Shown one piece after another: positions 43,801 through 52,435 of a stretch of DNA of 64,000 nucleotides. Source of the DNA: Treponema bryantii (GTDB taxonomy: Bacteria; Spirochaetota; Spirochaetia; Treponematales; Treponemataceae); contig NZ_FOFU01000006.1 of NCBI RefSeq assembly GCF_900111035.1, forward strand, positions 62,001-126,000, in the 5' to 3' direction. A model generated the notes under the pieces. That model did no database searches. It was given only the letters and a program-made list of their open reading frames with translations, and had not been told where the DNA came from. Numbering within the stretch: position 1 is the stretch's first letter; every line of letters begins with the position of its first letter. The position numbers and the translations under genes were made by a program.

Positions 43801-46800
43801 CCGCTTGTATTTGGAGTAATATTGATGATTCCTTTTGCAAGGGCTTTAAGTTCTCCGCTGGCATCTTCTACATCTGAACGTTCATAACGTGTATAGATTG
43901 TGTCGTCAACGCTCTGTTCATGAACCATTGTCCAGACTTCATGAGAAAGTGAATATTCAAGTGATGAAACTTTTAGAGGTACATCACTTTCCTTCATGAG
44001 TTTTCCTTCTGGTGTTACGAGGATATAAGGAATATCAAGTTTTGTTCCAGATTTTGCAAAGCCGTTGATATTCTGTGCTTTACCAATACCAGCATAGAAT
44101 TGAGCAGCATTAACAAAAATATCATTTGAAGCTGCAATTCTTTGATTTGAAATATCTGTAACTGCTGATTCAACATGGTAGATATAAGGAGCACCATCTG
44201 TAATCTTTTCTGATTCACAAATGAGAGCGGCTGTACCGTCTACACCAAGAGCACCTGTATCATTTGAATAATAAATTCTGTCTGGATAAACTCCTGTATA
44301 GAATGAATAACCTTTTGCTTCCGGCTCTGAGGTTTTAAAAGTTGTTGCCTGCTTATACCATGAAATATCATATTTGGCTCCGCTAAGAGAACCTCCGGCA
44401 AGATAGTCTGCAGAAAGGTTTGCGGTGAGTTTATCGCCACTGAAATATGTGATTTCTGGAATTGTAATTGATGACTCAAATTTTACACGTTCAAAATCAG
44501 CAATTGTAAATCGGATTGTTGCTGTTTCTTTTGAATCGCCTTCGCGTGAATAAACAAGACTATAAATACCGCGTTCTATATCATCAGGAATTTTGAATGA
44601 ACCATAGAAGCCTCCGGTTTCTGAAAGCTGTCCTGCAATTGGTTCAATGATTTCTTTTGAGTTCCACCATGATCCTTTTGCTGTAATTGAGTACCAGCCG
44701 CTGTGAGGAGTAAATGAACCGAGCAGCTGATCGCGGTCGATTCCACGGAAGGTAACAATTTCTCCCGGACGGTAAATTCCGCGGTCTACAAACATAAAGG
44801 TTCTCTGCTGAGGAGTACGTGCTCTGTCCATAGAACCTGTATTTACTCCAGCACGCCAGGTGTTATGAGAAGAAGGAGCAAAGGCAGCCTTATCTTTGCC
44901 ATTTACAACATAAACAAAAGCATTACGGTTATCACTCTGAATGTTTTTAATCTGTTTTTCATCGTAGGTAATAACTGCAAGACCATTCTTATCTGTCTGG
45001 CCTTTTGCAATCATCTTGTCATAGGTTGATTCATCTCCGTACACAAAAATCTTCTTTGGTACATATGAGCCGTCAACCCAGGTCTGATAATCATTTAAAT
45101 TATGAACAATATAAACTTCGGCGTTCTCAACTGGTTTTCCGGTTGAAAGACTTCGTACCATTACTACAGCTTTGTTAATAGACATTCGCGCTGTAATACC
45201 AAGGTCTGTTACCTGAACAACACCGCTCATAGAAGAAGTTTCATCTTCATATTTTTCTCGCCAGTAGTTGTATTCTTTATATTTTGCAGTACTTTCAAAG
45301 CTGACAAAGCCATAGCCGTCATCAAGGTATGGCTCTAAATCGAGCTCCTGAAAATTACGCTGATTCTTTTTACCCAGGTCGAAAAGCTTGGAGTAAGATT
45401 TGTCTTTATTAAAGGCATAATATCCGTTTCCAGCAGGGCGGTCAGTTTTCTGAAGCGCATAAGTTCCCGAAATAAGATTCTGATGTTCAAAAATCATTTT
45501 GTGAGGGAATTGTGCTTCGAGCATTGTAGTGCCATGATTCTGATATCTTACATAAGCCTTTACTTCTGGTGTCTTAAATTTATATGTTGCTTTTTTAAGT
45601 GAAAGATTCTGACCGTATTTATCTTTAATTTCTGAATTAAAGGTGATTGTATGTTCCTGTTTATAGTCAAAAGGAAGATTACAGATTTTAACTGAACGGC
45701 CGTTTATTACAATGTTTTCTTCTTTGAGCGGAAGATTATTATCATAAGTAATATTGTTTATGAGGGTCTGTTTATCTGGAACCTGAGAGAAATAAACTGA
45801 AAGAGGCCAGGTGTATTTTGCAGAAGAATATTCTGTCATTTCACCAACTTCTTCTATTGTAAAGGTCATGAGTGTATTGTAGCTTTCTGATTTTCCGTTT
45901 GTATTTATTACTTCAACCAGTGCGTTATGAGGAACATCACTTTTGATTTCTACAAGATAGGTATTTGTGCGGCCTGCTGCTTCATCAAAATCTGCATGGT
46001 TAGACCACATATGGAAAATGTCCTTGTAAACAGGCTGAATGTCGCAAATAACGGATGTACCATCTACTAAAACAGTGAGGTTCTGTTTAATTGCTGAGAG
46101 TGTGGTTGTATAATTTGTGCGCATAACAAAGCGGTTTTCATAAGGAGGAAGAGCTCCGGTATTCCAGTTATATGCACAGTCGCTGTCTTTAATATATCCA
46201 CCCCAAAGGTTGATTACTTCAACCGGTTCTGCCTGAGTTGTAAAGGCTGTATCACCTGTAAGTTTTTTTCCATCTGGAGTTTTAATAGAAGGATTTATTT
46301 TGATTGTATATTGAATTGTAGGATCGGCTGGAATATCTGATTCAAAGCTGAGATGTTTTGTTCCATACCAGCGGAATACTCCAGGGAGAGCAGGTTCAAT
46401 AGTCATTATGTCTGAAGTAGACTGAGGTTTGTCTAAGGCCTGAAGAGAACGGACAGGGCGTGAGAAAATTACATAGAAAGATGGATGATTTTCACCTGCA
46501 ACGATTTTTCCCTGAGGACCCCAGTCTTCTATATAGAACTCTTTTGTATTATCGTCTTCTTCCAGTTCATCGTTTGGTTTGTAATCCTGAAGGTTTGCTT
46601 TTTTAGTCATGTATTTTGTGACGTAGTCTGCAAGCTTTCTGATTCCTGGAATATAAGATTTACTTTCTTCAGTTTTATCTGCAGTTTTTTTCTTTGATTT
46701 TTTAGAATCTTCTGCAGGGGCAAAAGCTGAATCAGGATATTCAGGAGTATAATCCAATGTGAAGAATTTTTTGATTGAATCATAATCTACCTGATTGGTA

Positions 46801-46973
46801 CTATCTGTGTTCAGACTAAGAGAATTCCTTTCCTTATACTCAGGAGAGCCCTGGGAAGAGATATCTGATTTAGACATCAGGGAATCTGAACTTTGTGCCT
46901 GTGCTTTTTTACAACTACCGAACGTTAGGATAGCTGAAACAGCAGCCAAAAAGAGAAAACTGGATTTTTTCAT
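40845..46973 (-). CDS. Bacterial alpha-2-macroglobulin, thioester type, lipoprotein
   Basis: About 2042 residues. The signal peptide ends LTFGSC, giving a lipid anchor. Macroglobulin-like beta domains fill the first 1400 residues. The bait/MG segment SLTTYRITAFGV is followed by the thioester motif YGCLEQQ (Cys about 1549; codon at 42327-42329) and an alpha-toroid domain. The family traps proteases in the periplasm and works with PbpC. The ATG at 46973 with AGAGG upstream gives a proper lipoprotein; the frame opens ten codons earlier inside the upstream gene. Confidence 0.93.
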   Translation of the reverse strand: MKKSSFLFLAAVSAILTFGSCKKAQAQSSDSLMSKSDISSQGSPEYKERNSLSLNTDSTNQVDYDSIKKFFTLDYTPEYPDSAFAPAEDSKKSKKKTADKTEESKSYIPGIRKLADYVTKYMTKKANLQDYKPNDELEEDDNTKEFYIEDWGPQGKIVAGENHPSFYVIFSRPVRSLQALDKPQSTSDIMTIEPALPGVFRWYGTKHLSFESDIPADPTIQYTIKINPSIKTPDGKKLTGDTAFTTQAEPVEVINLWGGYIKDSDCAYNWNTGALPPYENRFVMRTNYTTTLSAIKQNLTVLVDGTSVICDIQPVYKDIFHMWSNHADFDEAAGRTNTYLVEIKSDVPHNALVEVINTNGKSESYNTLMTFTIEEVGEMTEYSSAKYTWPLSVYFSQVPDKQTLINNITYDNNLPLKEENIVINGRSVKICNLPFDYKQEHTITFNSEIKDKYGQNLSLKKATYKFKTPEVKAYVRYQNHGTTMLEAQFPHKMIFEHQNLISGTYALQKTDRPAGNGYYAFNKDKSYSKLFDLGKKNQRNFQELDLEPYLDDGYGFVSFESTAKYKEYNYWREKYEDETSSMSGVVQVTDLGITARMSINKAVVMVRSLSTGKPVENAEVYIVHNLNDYQTWVDGSYVPKKIFVYGDESTYDKMIAKGQTDKNGLAVITYDEKQIKNIQSDNRNAFVYVVNGKDKAAFAPSSHNTWRAGVNTGSMDRARTPQQRTFMFVDRGIYRPGEIVTFRGIDRDQLLGSFTPHSGWYSITAKGSWWNSKEIIEPIAGQLSETGGFYGSFKIPDDIERGIYSLVYSREGDSKETATIRFTIADFERVKFESSITIPEITYFSGDKLTANLSADYLAGGSLSGAKYDISWYKQATTFKTSEPEAKGYSFYTGVYPDRIYYSNDTGALGVDGTAALICESEKITDGAPYIYHVESAVTDISNQRIAASNDIFVNAAQFYAGIGKAQNINGFAKSGTKLDIPYILVTPEGKLMKESDVPLKVSSLEYSLSHEVWTMVHEQSVDDTIYTRYERSDVEDASGELKALAKGIINITPNTSGWYTLTLTGKDNRGGKVICKSEFYVTGSGSSWFDQYNSNSLKLTPDKSQYNPGETAHVLLESPLPAGDYLITVEREGIFTEEIRHFENGAEVLDIPVAGNYVPVVYLSVSSYSERHGAPTHNYGEPDLDKPKGYYGVTPILVNPYVRSFSVKVECDKPSYKPGDMATIKFTATKGGKPYEGAELTAMAVDRGVLDLINYHVPNPIDFFYSKENFPLRVYGGDSRAYLMDPVTYSVKNLMGGDALAEDAEKEDERKDFRPTAFFEPVLVTDKNGEATVTFKMPDSLTTYRITAFGVKDDLFALQEEEVKVQNPINIQQVQPRRLRERDTAECGVLITNLDKNGQNVTVSLEVLSPDKDTAQDILEGRKTIPGKGFVDGESSHTVYIASGQSSVVYFDVAAQTEGTVNLVYTIKSDILNEKLISPIRIEKTFVYETVTMTGTISDGSKGLEKESLIIPGFAKEGRGDLKFTLDATRLGVLGSSVNYLFDYPYGCLEQQSSRILPLVCFGEYIDVFGMNSKLLNIKDCVTSFTKKWKDYQHEDGGFGYWPDSYYSSSFVSMRILYIYALAMQRGYTPEDIPINVKKLSKYVYDRILDYKSHVTNSNFYDYDMAFACYVYSLLNDTSLNSVREALYGRADELTLDSLAYLSLAYQNSGKAADTEKAKIINKKIRPYLQPDQRSVTLSKKAKTGYWFCYQNETVQYAAILSAFVSENPNDNLVDKLIYTLLKKQSRGYWQNTITTSAVLESIYTYIQKRDLDSTDYTATASLNGRQLMKESFKGAAAKPKTLSLPFEDDFISSLSRDKAIPLVFEKDGDGYLFYTVEMRYALPDEAQAARDEGLIITYEITDFETGELINISKDTCDVTLESGKLYKAKVFVQTNRTREYVAVRAPIPSGAEILDSTLVTTGSAAQSNNSQGWRNWISHKNITDNEVQFFWDEMHSGRYFFDFTFRAVRRGIYPTPPVQGECMYEPETFGRSDGYLFIIK

Positions 46974-46989
46974 AACAACCTCTGACTTT

Positions 46990-48411
46990 TTATATGGTTT
47001 CAATATTTGTTTCGATTTTTGCGGCCTGCTTCATACGGGCCTTTTCTTTATACATAGCTTTATCTGCATAAGCTATTAGTTCTTCAACTCCGTTTCCATT
47101 TGTAGGATAAACTGCAAGACCAACTGAAGCTGAAATATCTGCAAGTACATGGGCAGAAAGCTTAGCGGGAACATTTAAAACGGTTCTTATTCGTTCAACG
47201 GTAGATTGATAATCTGTACCGGTATTTTTTCCTCTGAAGATGATTATAAATTCATCGCCGCCAAAGCGGGCTGTAATATCTTCTGGGCGGACAGATTCCA
47301 TAAGACGTTTTGCGACTTTAGCAAGCGCGGTATCGCCAACGGTGTGGCCGAATCTGTCATTTATCTGTTTGAAATTATTCATATCTATAAAACACACAGC
47401 AACCTGGCTTCCGTTACGTTTTGCATAATCAATTTCTTTTTTTAGTGTGAAAATTGCTGTTTGTTTTGTATAAAGACCAGTAAGCTGATCTAATGTTGCA
47501 ACCTGTGCAAGACGAATATTGCTTTGACGGAGTTTTAAGAAAAGCAGGGTTAGAATTGTAAAGGCACAAATCAAAAGAAGAGAAAGGGTAGTTAGAACGA
47601 TTACAAGATGTATGTTTACCCAGAAGCTTTTTGGGGCAATTGCAAGTTCCCAGTGTGCGTTAGGCATATCAATGCGAACGCTGATTGGTTTATGAAGTTT
47701 TCCGAGGTCGGTTCCGTAAATATGGGTACGATTTCCTGTAACATCACTTATTTTATAAATTGAATAAACATAATCGCGGCTTTCCATTGTAGAAATATTC
47801 ATTGTTTCAATTATTCTAGAAACACGAACTACTACATTTACAAAACCCCAGAACTGTGTTTTCTGATCATCCAGAAAAACAGGAAGACGACCGATAAATC
47901 CGTCTCCACCCTGTATAAGAGGATATGGACCGCCTATTGTCATTATGCCGCTGGCTTTTGTTTTATAGGCTTCATCGACGCGTTTTTCATCTTCAAAAAG
48001 ATTATGGCCAAGGACTTTTTCGTTACCTTGCAGCGGGTAAACTGAAGAAACAATTCCATTGGGTGCAAGCTGAACACAATCTGCTGCGGGAAAATCCGGG
48101 AGAATGCGGGCTGCCATTTCTTCAAAATTCTTCTGATTGGCTTCATCAAGCATTACCAGGGAAGCAAATATTCCATTTATCTGAAAGGTGTGAATACAGT
48201 TGCGTTCAATTTCTGAGGAACATAATGCTGCAAGATTATAAGCTTCGAGTTTTCTGGATCGTACGGAGCCAAAGGATTCGTAAATACTTATGTCAGTAAA
48301 AATCAAAAGCAGAATAAGGAAAACAGCAATAACAAAGATTAAATCCTTTTTCATCAGACGGCTGAGCGTGGAAATATCATAAGATTTTGTTTCTGAACTG
48401 TTATGTCCCAT
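46990..48411 (-). CDS. CHASE-GGDEF diguanylate cyclase
   Basis: 473 residues. One membrane helix (about 22-42), a periplasmic CHASE sensor domain (about 60-260, with SVYPLQGNEKVLGHNLF), a second helix (about 268-293), and a GGDEF domain (about 305-465). The active site GGDEF (384-388) is intact and an inhibitory RxxD site (Arg375-Asp378) lies exactly five residues before it, so the enzyme should be feedback-inhibited by c-di-GMP. No ribosome site is seen: TATAAT on the minus strand (plus 48420-48425) lies eight bases from the ATG, suggesting a leaderless message. Sixteen bases upstream of the macroglobulin start. Confidence 0.93.
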   Translation of the reverse strand: MGHNSSETKSYDISTLSRLMKKDLIFVIAVFLILLLIFTDISIYESFGSVRSRKLEAYNLAALCSSEIERNCIHTFQINGIFASLVMLDEANQKNFEEMAARILPDFPAADCVQLAPNGIVSSVYPLQGNEKVLGHNLFEDEKRVDEAYKTKASGIMTIGGPYPLIQGGDGFIGRLPVFLDDQKTQFWGFVNVVVRVSRIIETMNISTMESRDYVYSIYKISDVTGNRTHIYGTDLGKLHKPISVRIDMPNAHWELAIAPKSFWVNIHLVIVLTTLSLLLICAFTILTLLFLKLRQSNIRLAQVATLDQLTGLYTKQTAIFTLKKEIDYAKRNGSQVAVCFIDMNNFKQINDRFGHTVGDTALAKVAKRLMESVRPEDITARFGGDEFIIIFRGKNTGTDYQSTVERIRTVLNVPAKLSAHVLADISASVGLAVYPTNGNGVEELIAYADKAMYKEKARMKQAAKIETNIETI

Positions 48412-48453
48412 AACATATCATTATAAATGCAAATAAAGTTTTCTGCTATGAAT

Positions 48454-48969
48454 TTATTTATAGATGATATTTGAAAGAAATTCGCTTGATTCTTTGATTA
48501 TGTCGGGATGTGAGGCTGCGTAGTCGAGAATTTGCTGGCCGAGACCTGATTCTGCAAGTTCGCGGACGCGTTCAAGCGGAACCTTATTGATTGCAGGGCA
48601 GGTTGGAGTGAGGGCAACGGCTAGTTTTTTGGAATTGTCGGGCTCGGAGTGCTGAACTGCACGGAGCGGCCAGATTTTGCAGTCAAAGGGTTTGAGTTCT
48701 GGCGGAAGTGCGCAGCCGTGGTTTGGGTCGAGGAAGGGGCAGAGTGCTTCTTCTTCGGGGTCTTGTGTTTTGTATGCGTCGGAAATGTCGAAGGTGTAAG
48801 AATGGCCGCTATTTCCTGCAGGGCGGAATTTAGCTGACGGATAGAGCTCCTGAAGCTTTTTCATGGTTTCTTCGTCAAAAATCGGGGTTTCCCAGAGGCT
48901 CTGGCGGCGGAAGCTGCAGCAGAATTTGCAGGCTGCGCAGGTGGATTTTGCGAGGATTGAAGTTAACAT
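48454..48969 (-). CDS. YkgJ family cysteine-cluster protein
   Basis: 171 residues. Cysteines lie in CAACKFCC (about 11-18) and CPFLDPNHGCALPPELKPFDC (cut here to its ends CPFL...GCAL...FDC), the metal-binding pattern of the YkgJ/zinc-or-iron-chelating family. Biochemical role unknown. The gene is more GC-rich than its neighbours and lies next to a GC-rich hairpin segment. Confidence 0.85.
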   Translation of the reverse strand: MLTSILAKSTCAACKFCCSFRRQSLWETPIFDEETMKKLQELYPSAKFRPAGNSGHSYTFDISDAYKTQDPEEEALCPFLDPNHGCALPPELKPFDCKIWPLRAVQHSEPDNSKKLAVALTPTCPAINKVPLERVRELAESGLGQQILDYAASHPDIIKESSEFLSNIIYK

Positions 48970-48977
48970 ATGAAACC

Positions 48978-49056
48978 TCCGGGGGCGTTGCGGGGGAGGC
49001 CCCCGCTGGAAGGGTAGGACGCAATGAAATGCGGCCGAAGGGAGGGGCTCCTCCCT
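48978..49056. repeat. GC-rich hairpin segment between the YkgJ and DUF2156 genes
   Basis: Contains GCGGGGG-agg-CCCCCGC (48990-49006) and GGGAGG-ggct-CCTCCC (49040-49055). The base composition is very different from the AT-rich genome. The second hairpin starts right after the DUF2156 stop on the minus strand but has no T run. Probably an intergenic repeat; it also supplies the CGGAGG ribosome site for the YkgJ gene. Confidence 0.45.
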
Positions 49057-49057
49057 C

Positions 49058-49984
49058 CTATTCGATTATACCGTAAAATTTTTCGAGAATCATCGTTGGC
49101 TTATAAGAAAGCTTTGCCTTACGCAAGCCTTCTACGCCCATGTCTTCTTCGCGATTAATATATAGAAAATCCTGACAACGGCGGGCAAACTGCTGGTTTA
49201 TTACCGCGTAGGCACCATTTTTCTCGAATTCGCCAAAGGATTTTTCGTAAATTACATCAATAACATCATCAGAAATTGGTGCGGCAAGGGTCATAGCGGC
49301 AGGCTCCCCGTTGATATAAAGAACGCCGCCACGTAATCCCAAAAGTTCTGCATTTTCTAGCGCGAGCTCAATACTCTGCTGTTCAAGCTGAAGAATCTGG
49401 TCTGATTCACCGTGTTTTTCTGCAAACCATTTATGAGAAACCTGAAGAATATCAGCAGCAATATCATTTTCCGGGAAGGCCTTAAACTCCCAGTTTTCGC
49501 CGTAAGTACGTTTGAATCGCGAAATATGATTTCGCTTTTTCTGATAATGCGAACCTGGAAGTTCAGCAAGATTTTCACGCAGATAAACATAATCACAGTC
49601 ATCGCGGTTAGTTTTCCAGTCAGCGCTAAGGTGTGGAAAATCAGTAGCAAAACATGCATCGAGCTGATTTTTCTGTTCCTGAGTCAAAATACAAAAACTC
49701 AAGGGGCGATTCTGCGAATGTGCATCATCAATTAATACATTTATGGCGTCTGAAAGCCAGTTTTCCGACTTATCTGCTGATTTTATAGGAATCGGAAATC
49801 CATATCCGGTTCGATTTTCATCACCATAATAATATCGGATTAAAATACCATTTTTAATTTTGAGTTCAGTATTGTACTTAGTCTGCAGTAAAAAAAGATT
49901 CGCAATGCAAGAATCGCTGCCGTACAAATTTGAAGTATCAAGGTTATTTCTCAAATACTCAAAATCAAGAAGATTCATATACAT
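49058..49984 (-). CDS. DUF2156 protein (LPG synthase C-terminal-like, GNAT-related fold)
   Basis: 308 residues resembling the soluble C-terminal domain of phosphatidylglycerol lysyltransferases: YVYLRENLAELPGSHYQKKRN, then an LGLRGGVLYINGEPAAMTL strand pair and the terminal NREEDMGVEGLRKAKLSYKP. The membrane flippase half is absent, so an aminoacyl- or acyl-transfer role in the cytoplasm is inferred only. The ATG at 49978 (Met3) is an equally good start; no strong ribosome site is visible for either. Confidence 0.82.
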   Translation of the reverse strand: MYMNLLDFEYLRNNLDTSNLYGSDSCIANLFLLQTKYNTELKIKNGILIRYYYGDENRTGYGFPIPIKSADKSENWLSDAINVLIDDAHSQNRPLSFCILTQEQKNQLDACFATDFPHLSADWKTNRDDCDYVYLRENLAELPGSHYQKKRNHISRFKRTYGENWEFKAFPENDIAADILQVSHKWFAEKHGESDQILQLEQQSIELALENAELLGLRGGVLYINGEPAAMTLAAPISDDVIDVIYEKSFGEFEKNGAYAVINQQFARRCQDFLYINREEDMGVEGLRKAKLSYKPTMILEKFYGIIE

Positions 49985-50177
49985 AGAAGTTACTGATATA
50001 GAATAACAAAAACAAGTTAAAAAGTCTAAATAAATTGTACAAAATCAATTAAAACAAGATTTTTAACTTTCCCCCCTTTACCACCAAATCAAATCCCATT
50101 AGTTCCAATTTTTACAAGTACAAAATTCATAACAAAACTATAGTTAGTCTATCAGAAAGAAAAGCAGGAGATGCAAT

Positions 50178-50501
50178 ATGGAAACTGAAAGAATAACAGA
50201 ACATCCAATATTAGGGGTTCCTGAAAAAGGTGCTCTGGTGACATTTACTTTAGATGGTAATGAAATGCAGGGGTACGAAGGGGAACCTATTGCTGCTGCT
50301 TTACGAGCCGCAGGAATTCTTAAACATCGCGAAACTTCAAAACAGCATAAACCACGAGGAATTTTCTGTGCAATTGGAAGATGTACAGATTGCGTAATGG
50401 TTGTTGATGGTGTTCCAAATACACGAACTTGTATAACTCCATTAAAAGCAGGAATGAAAGTGCAGACACAATATGGTTGTTCTGCTGAAAAAACTTGGTA
50501 A
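50178..50501 (+). CDS. [2Fe-2S] protein, small subunit of an amino-acid oxidoreductase (HcnA/SoxA-N-like)
   Basis: 107 residues with a ferredoxin-like cluster site C64-x4-C69-x2-C72-x12-C85 (FCAIGRCTDC...TRTC). Such Fer2_4 proteins form the gamma subunit of multi-subunit dehydrogenases such as hydrogen cyanide synthase, D-hydroxyproline dehydrogenase and sarcosine oxidase. First gene of a four-gene set with 15-20 base gaps; CAGGAGATG precedes the ATG. Its partner flavoproteins follow directly. Confidence 0.9.
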   Translation: METERITEHPILGVPEKGALVTFTLDGNEMQGYEGEPIAAALRAAGILKHRETSKQHKPRGIFCAIGRCTDCVMVVDGVPNTRTCITPLKAGMKVQTQYGCSAEKTW

Positions 50502-50520
50502 GGCAAGCAGGAGATGTATT

Positions 50521-52104
50521 ATGGAAAGATATAATTTAATAGTAGTAGGCGCAGGTCCTGCCGGACTTAGTGCTGCAATAGAATCGGCAAAGCGTGGAAT
50601 GTCTGTAATGGTTTTTGATGAAAATCATAAACCCGGAGGACAGCTTTTTAAGCAGATTCACAAGTTCTTTGGTTCAAAAGAGCATAAAGCAAAAATCAGG
50701 GGATTTAATATTGGAACAGAACTTCTTAAGGAAGCTTCTGATGCAGGTGTTCAGGTAAAGCTTAATGCGACTGTTATTGGAATCTTTGAAAATAAGGAAG
50801 TTACTGTTAATCACGATGGAGCGGTACATCATTACAAGGCAGATAGCGTAATTATTGCAACTGGTGCAGCAGAAAATATGGTTCCATTTGAAGGCTGGAC
50901 TTTGCCGGGAGTAATTGGTGCCGGTGCTGCTCAAACAATGATGAATCTTCATGGTGTAAAGCCTGGAAAAAAGATTTTTATGCTTGGAAGTGGAAACGTT
51001 GGTCTGGTAGTAAGTTTTCAGCTTCTTCAGGCTGGCTGCGAAGTTGTCGCACTTGTTGATGCGGCTCCTAGAATTGGCGGTTATGGTGTTCATGCGGCAA
51101 AGGTTGCTCGTACAGGAGTTCCTTTCTATCTTGGTTATACAATCAAAAAGGTTATTGGTACTGAAAAGGTTGAAGGTGTAATTATTGGCAAGGTTGATGA
51201 ACACTTCAAAATTATTCCTGGAACAGAAATAGAATTAGATGTTGATACAGTCTGCGTTGCAGTTGGTTTGTCTCCGATGAGTCAGTTATTAAAAATGTCT
51301 GGCTGCAAAATGGAAGATAATCCTAGACGTGGCGGCCAGGTTCCAATTGTTGATGAATATGGCGAAACTTCTGTTCCTTGTTTATTTGCAGCAGGAGATG
51401 TAAGTGGAATAGAAGAAGCAAGTTCAGCCATGATTAAAGGAAGAATGGCAGGACTCAGGGCAGCCTACAAGCTTGGCTTTACAGAAGAAAAGGTTATGAC
51501 AGAAACAGAAACTGTCTATGCAAAAGATTTGGACAGTTTGCGTCAGGGAATGTTTGCTCCAGCTAACCGTGGCAAGCTGATTGAAAAAACTGATGAAGGA
51601 ATACCAACTTCAATGAATCTTTTAACTAAGGGCTTTGTTGCAGAAGATGAAATTGAAAGATATCCGGGAGTAACCCATCAGAAGGGAATTCATCCGGTAA
51701 TTGAATGTACACAGAATATTCCTTGTAACCCATGTCAGGATGCATGTAAGAAAAATTGCATTAAGATTGGTTCCTGTATTACAGCACTTCCTGTTGTTAC
51801 TCCAGATAATTGTGGATGTACAGGCTGCGGTATGTGTGTAGCATCATGTTCCGGACAGGCAATATTCCTTGTTCATGAAGATTTTGAACCTGGATTTACA
51901 AGTATAACCCTTCCTTACGAATTCCTGCCGCTTCCAGAAAAGGGAACTGTTGGAAAGGCTTTGAGTAGAAGTGGTGAAGCTTTATGTGATGCAGAGATTG
52001 TTGGAGTAAGAAGTGCAGGAGCTTTTGATCATACTCATCTTCTTACAATGAAAGTTCCAAATGAATATGGATATAAGGCTCGCTTCTGGCGCCTGGAAAA
52101 ATAA
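50521..52104 (+). CDS. FAD-dependent oxidoreductase with C-terminal 4Fe-4S domain (HcnB-like)
   Basis: 527 residues. A pyridine-nucleotide-disulfide-type flavoprotein: FAD motif VVGAGPAGLSAAIESAKRG (about 6-24) and a second dinucleotide motif MLGSGNVGLVVSFQL. The C-terminal 130 residues hold two cysteine clusters (CNPCQDACKKNC and CGCTGCGMCVASC) for 4Fe-4S centres, an addition not present in simple HcnB. Predicted to pass electrons from the DAO subunit to an acceptor. The frame opens at 50473, but the ATG at 50521 has AGGAGA upstream. Confidence 0.92.
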   Translation: MERYNLIVVGAGPAGLSAAIESAKRGMSVMVFDENHKPGGQLFKQIHKFFGSKEHKAKIRGFNIGTELLKEASDAGVQVKLNATVIGIFENKEVTVNHDGAVHHYKADSVIIATGAAENMVPFEGWTLPGVIGAGAAQTMMNLHGVKPGKKIFMLGSGNVGLVVSFQLLQAGCEVVALVDAAPRIGGYGVHAAKVARTGVPFYLGYTIKKVIGTEKVEGVIIGKVDEHFKIIPGTEIELDVDTVCVAVGLSPMSQLLKMSGCKMEDNPRRGGQVPIVDEYGETSVPCLFAAGDVSGIEEASSAMIKGRMAGLRAAYKLGFTEEKVMTETETVYAKDLDSLRQGMFAPANRGKLIEKTDEGIPTSMNLLTKGFVAEDEIERYPGVTHQKGIHPVIECTQNIPCNPCQDACKKNCIKIGSCITALPVVTPDNCGCTGCGMCVASCSGQAIFLVHEDFEPGFTSITLPYEFLPLPEKGTVGKALSRSGEALCDAEIVGVRSAGAFDHTHLLTMKVPNEYGYKARFWRLEK

Positions 52105-52119
52105 AAAGGAGACCGCTGT

Positions 52120-52434
52120 ATGATGAATGACAGATCAAGAGATATAGGAGAATTTGTTCCAATGCCAGATGATGACATGATTATCTGCCGTTGTGAAGAA
52201 ATTACAAAAGGCGAAATAAGAAAAGCTGTTCATGCTGGAATGTTTACAATGCAGGAAATAAGAAGATATTTAAGAGCAGGTATGGGGCTTTGTCAGGGGC
52301 AGACTTGTTCTAAGCTTGTAAAAGGAATAGTTGCAGCAGAACAAAAAGTAAGTCCTGCTCTTATTAATCCGGCTACAAGCCGAGGGCCTATAAGACCAAC
52401 AGAAATGAAAACGCTTGCTTCGGAGGTGTTGTAA
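52120..52434 (+). CDS. BFD-like [2Fe-2S] protein
   Basis: 104 residues with IICRCEEIT (about 21-29) and GMGLCQGQTCSK (about 54-65), the C-x-C...C-x4-C site of BFD-like domains. In related systems this domain is fused to the alpha flavoprotein; here it is a separate gene 15 bases after it. The N-terminal 18 residues are unstructured. Confidence 0.9.
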   Translation: MMNDRSRDIGEFVPMPDDDMIICRCEEITKGEIRKAVHAGMFTMQEIRRYLRAGMGLCQGQTCSKLVKGIVAAEQKVSPALINPATSRGPIRPTEMKTLASEVL

Positions 52435-52435
52435 T

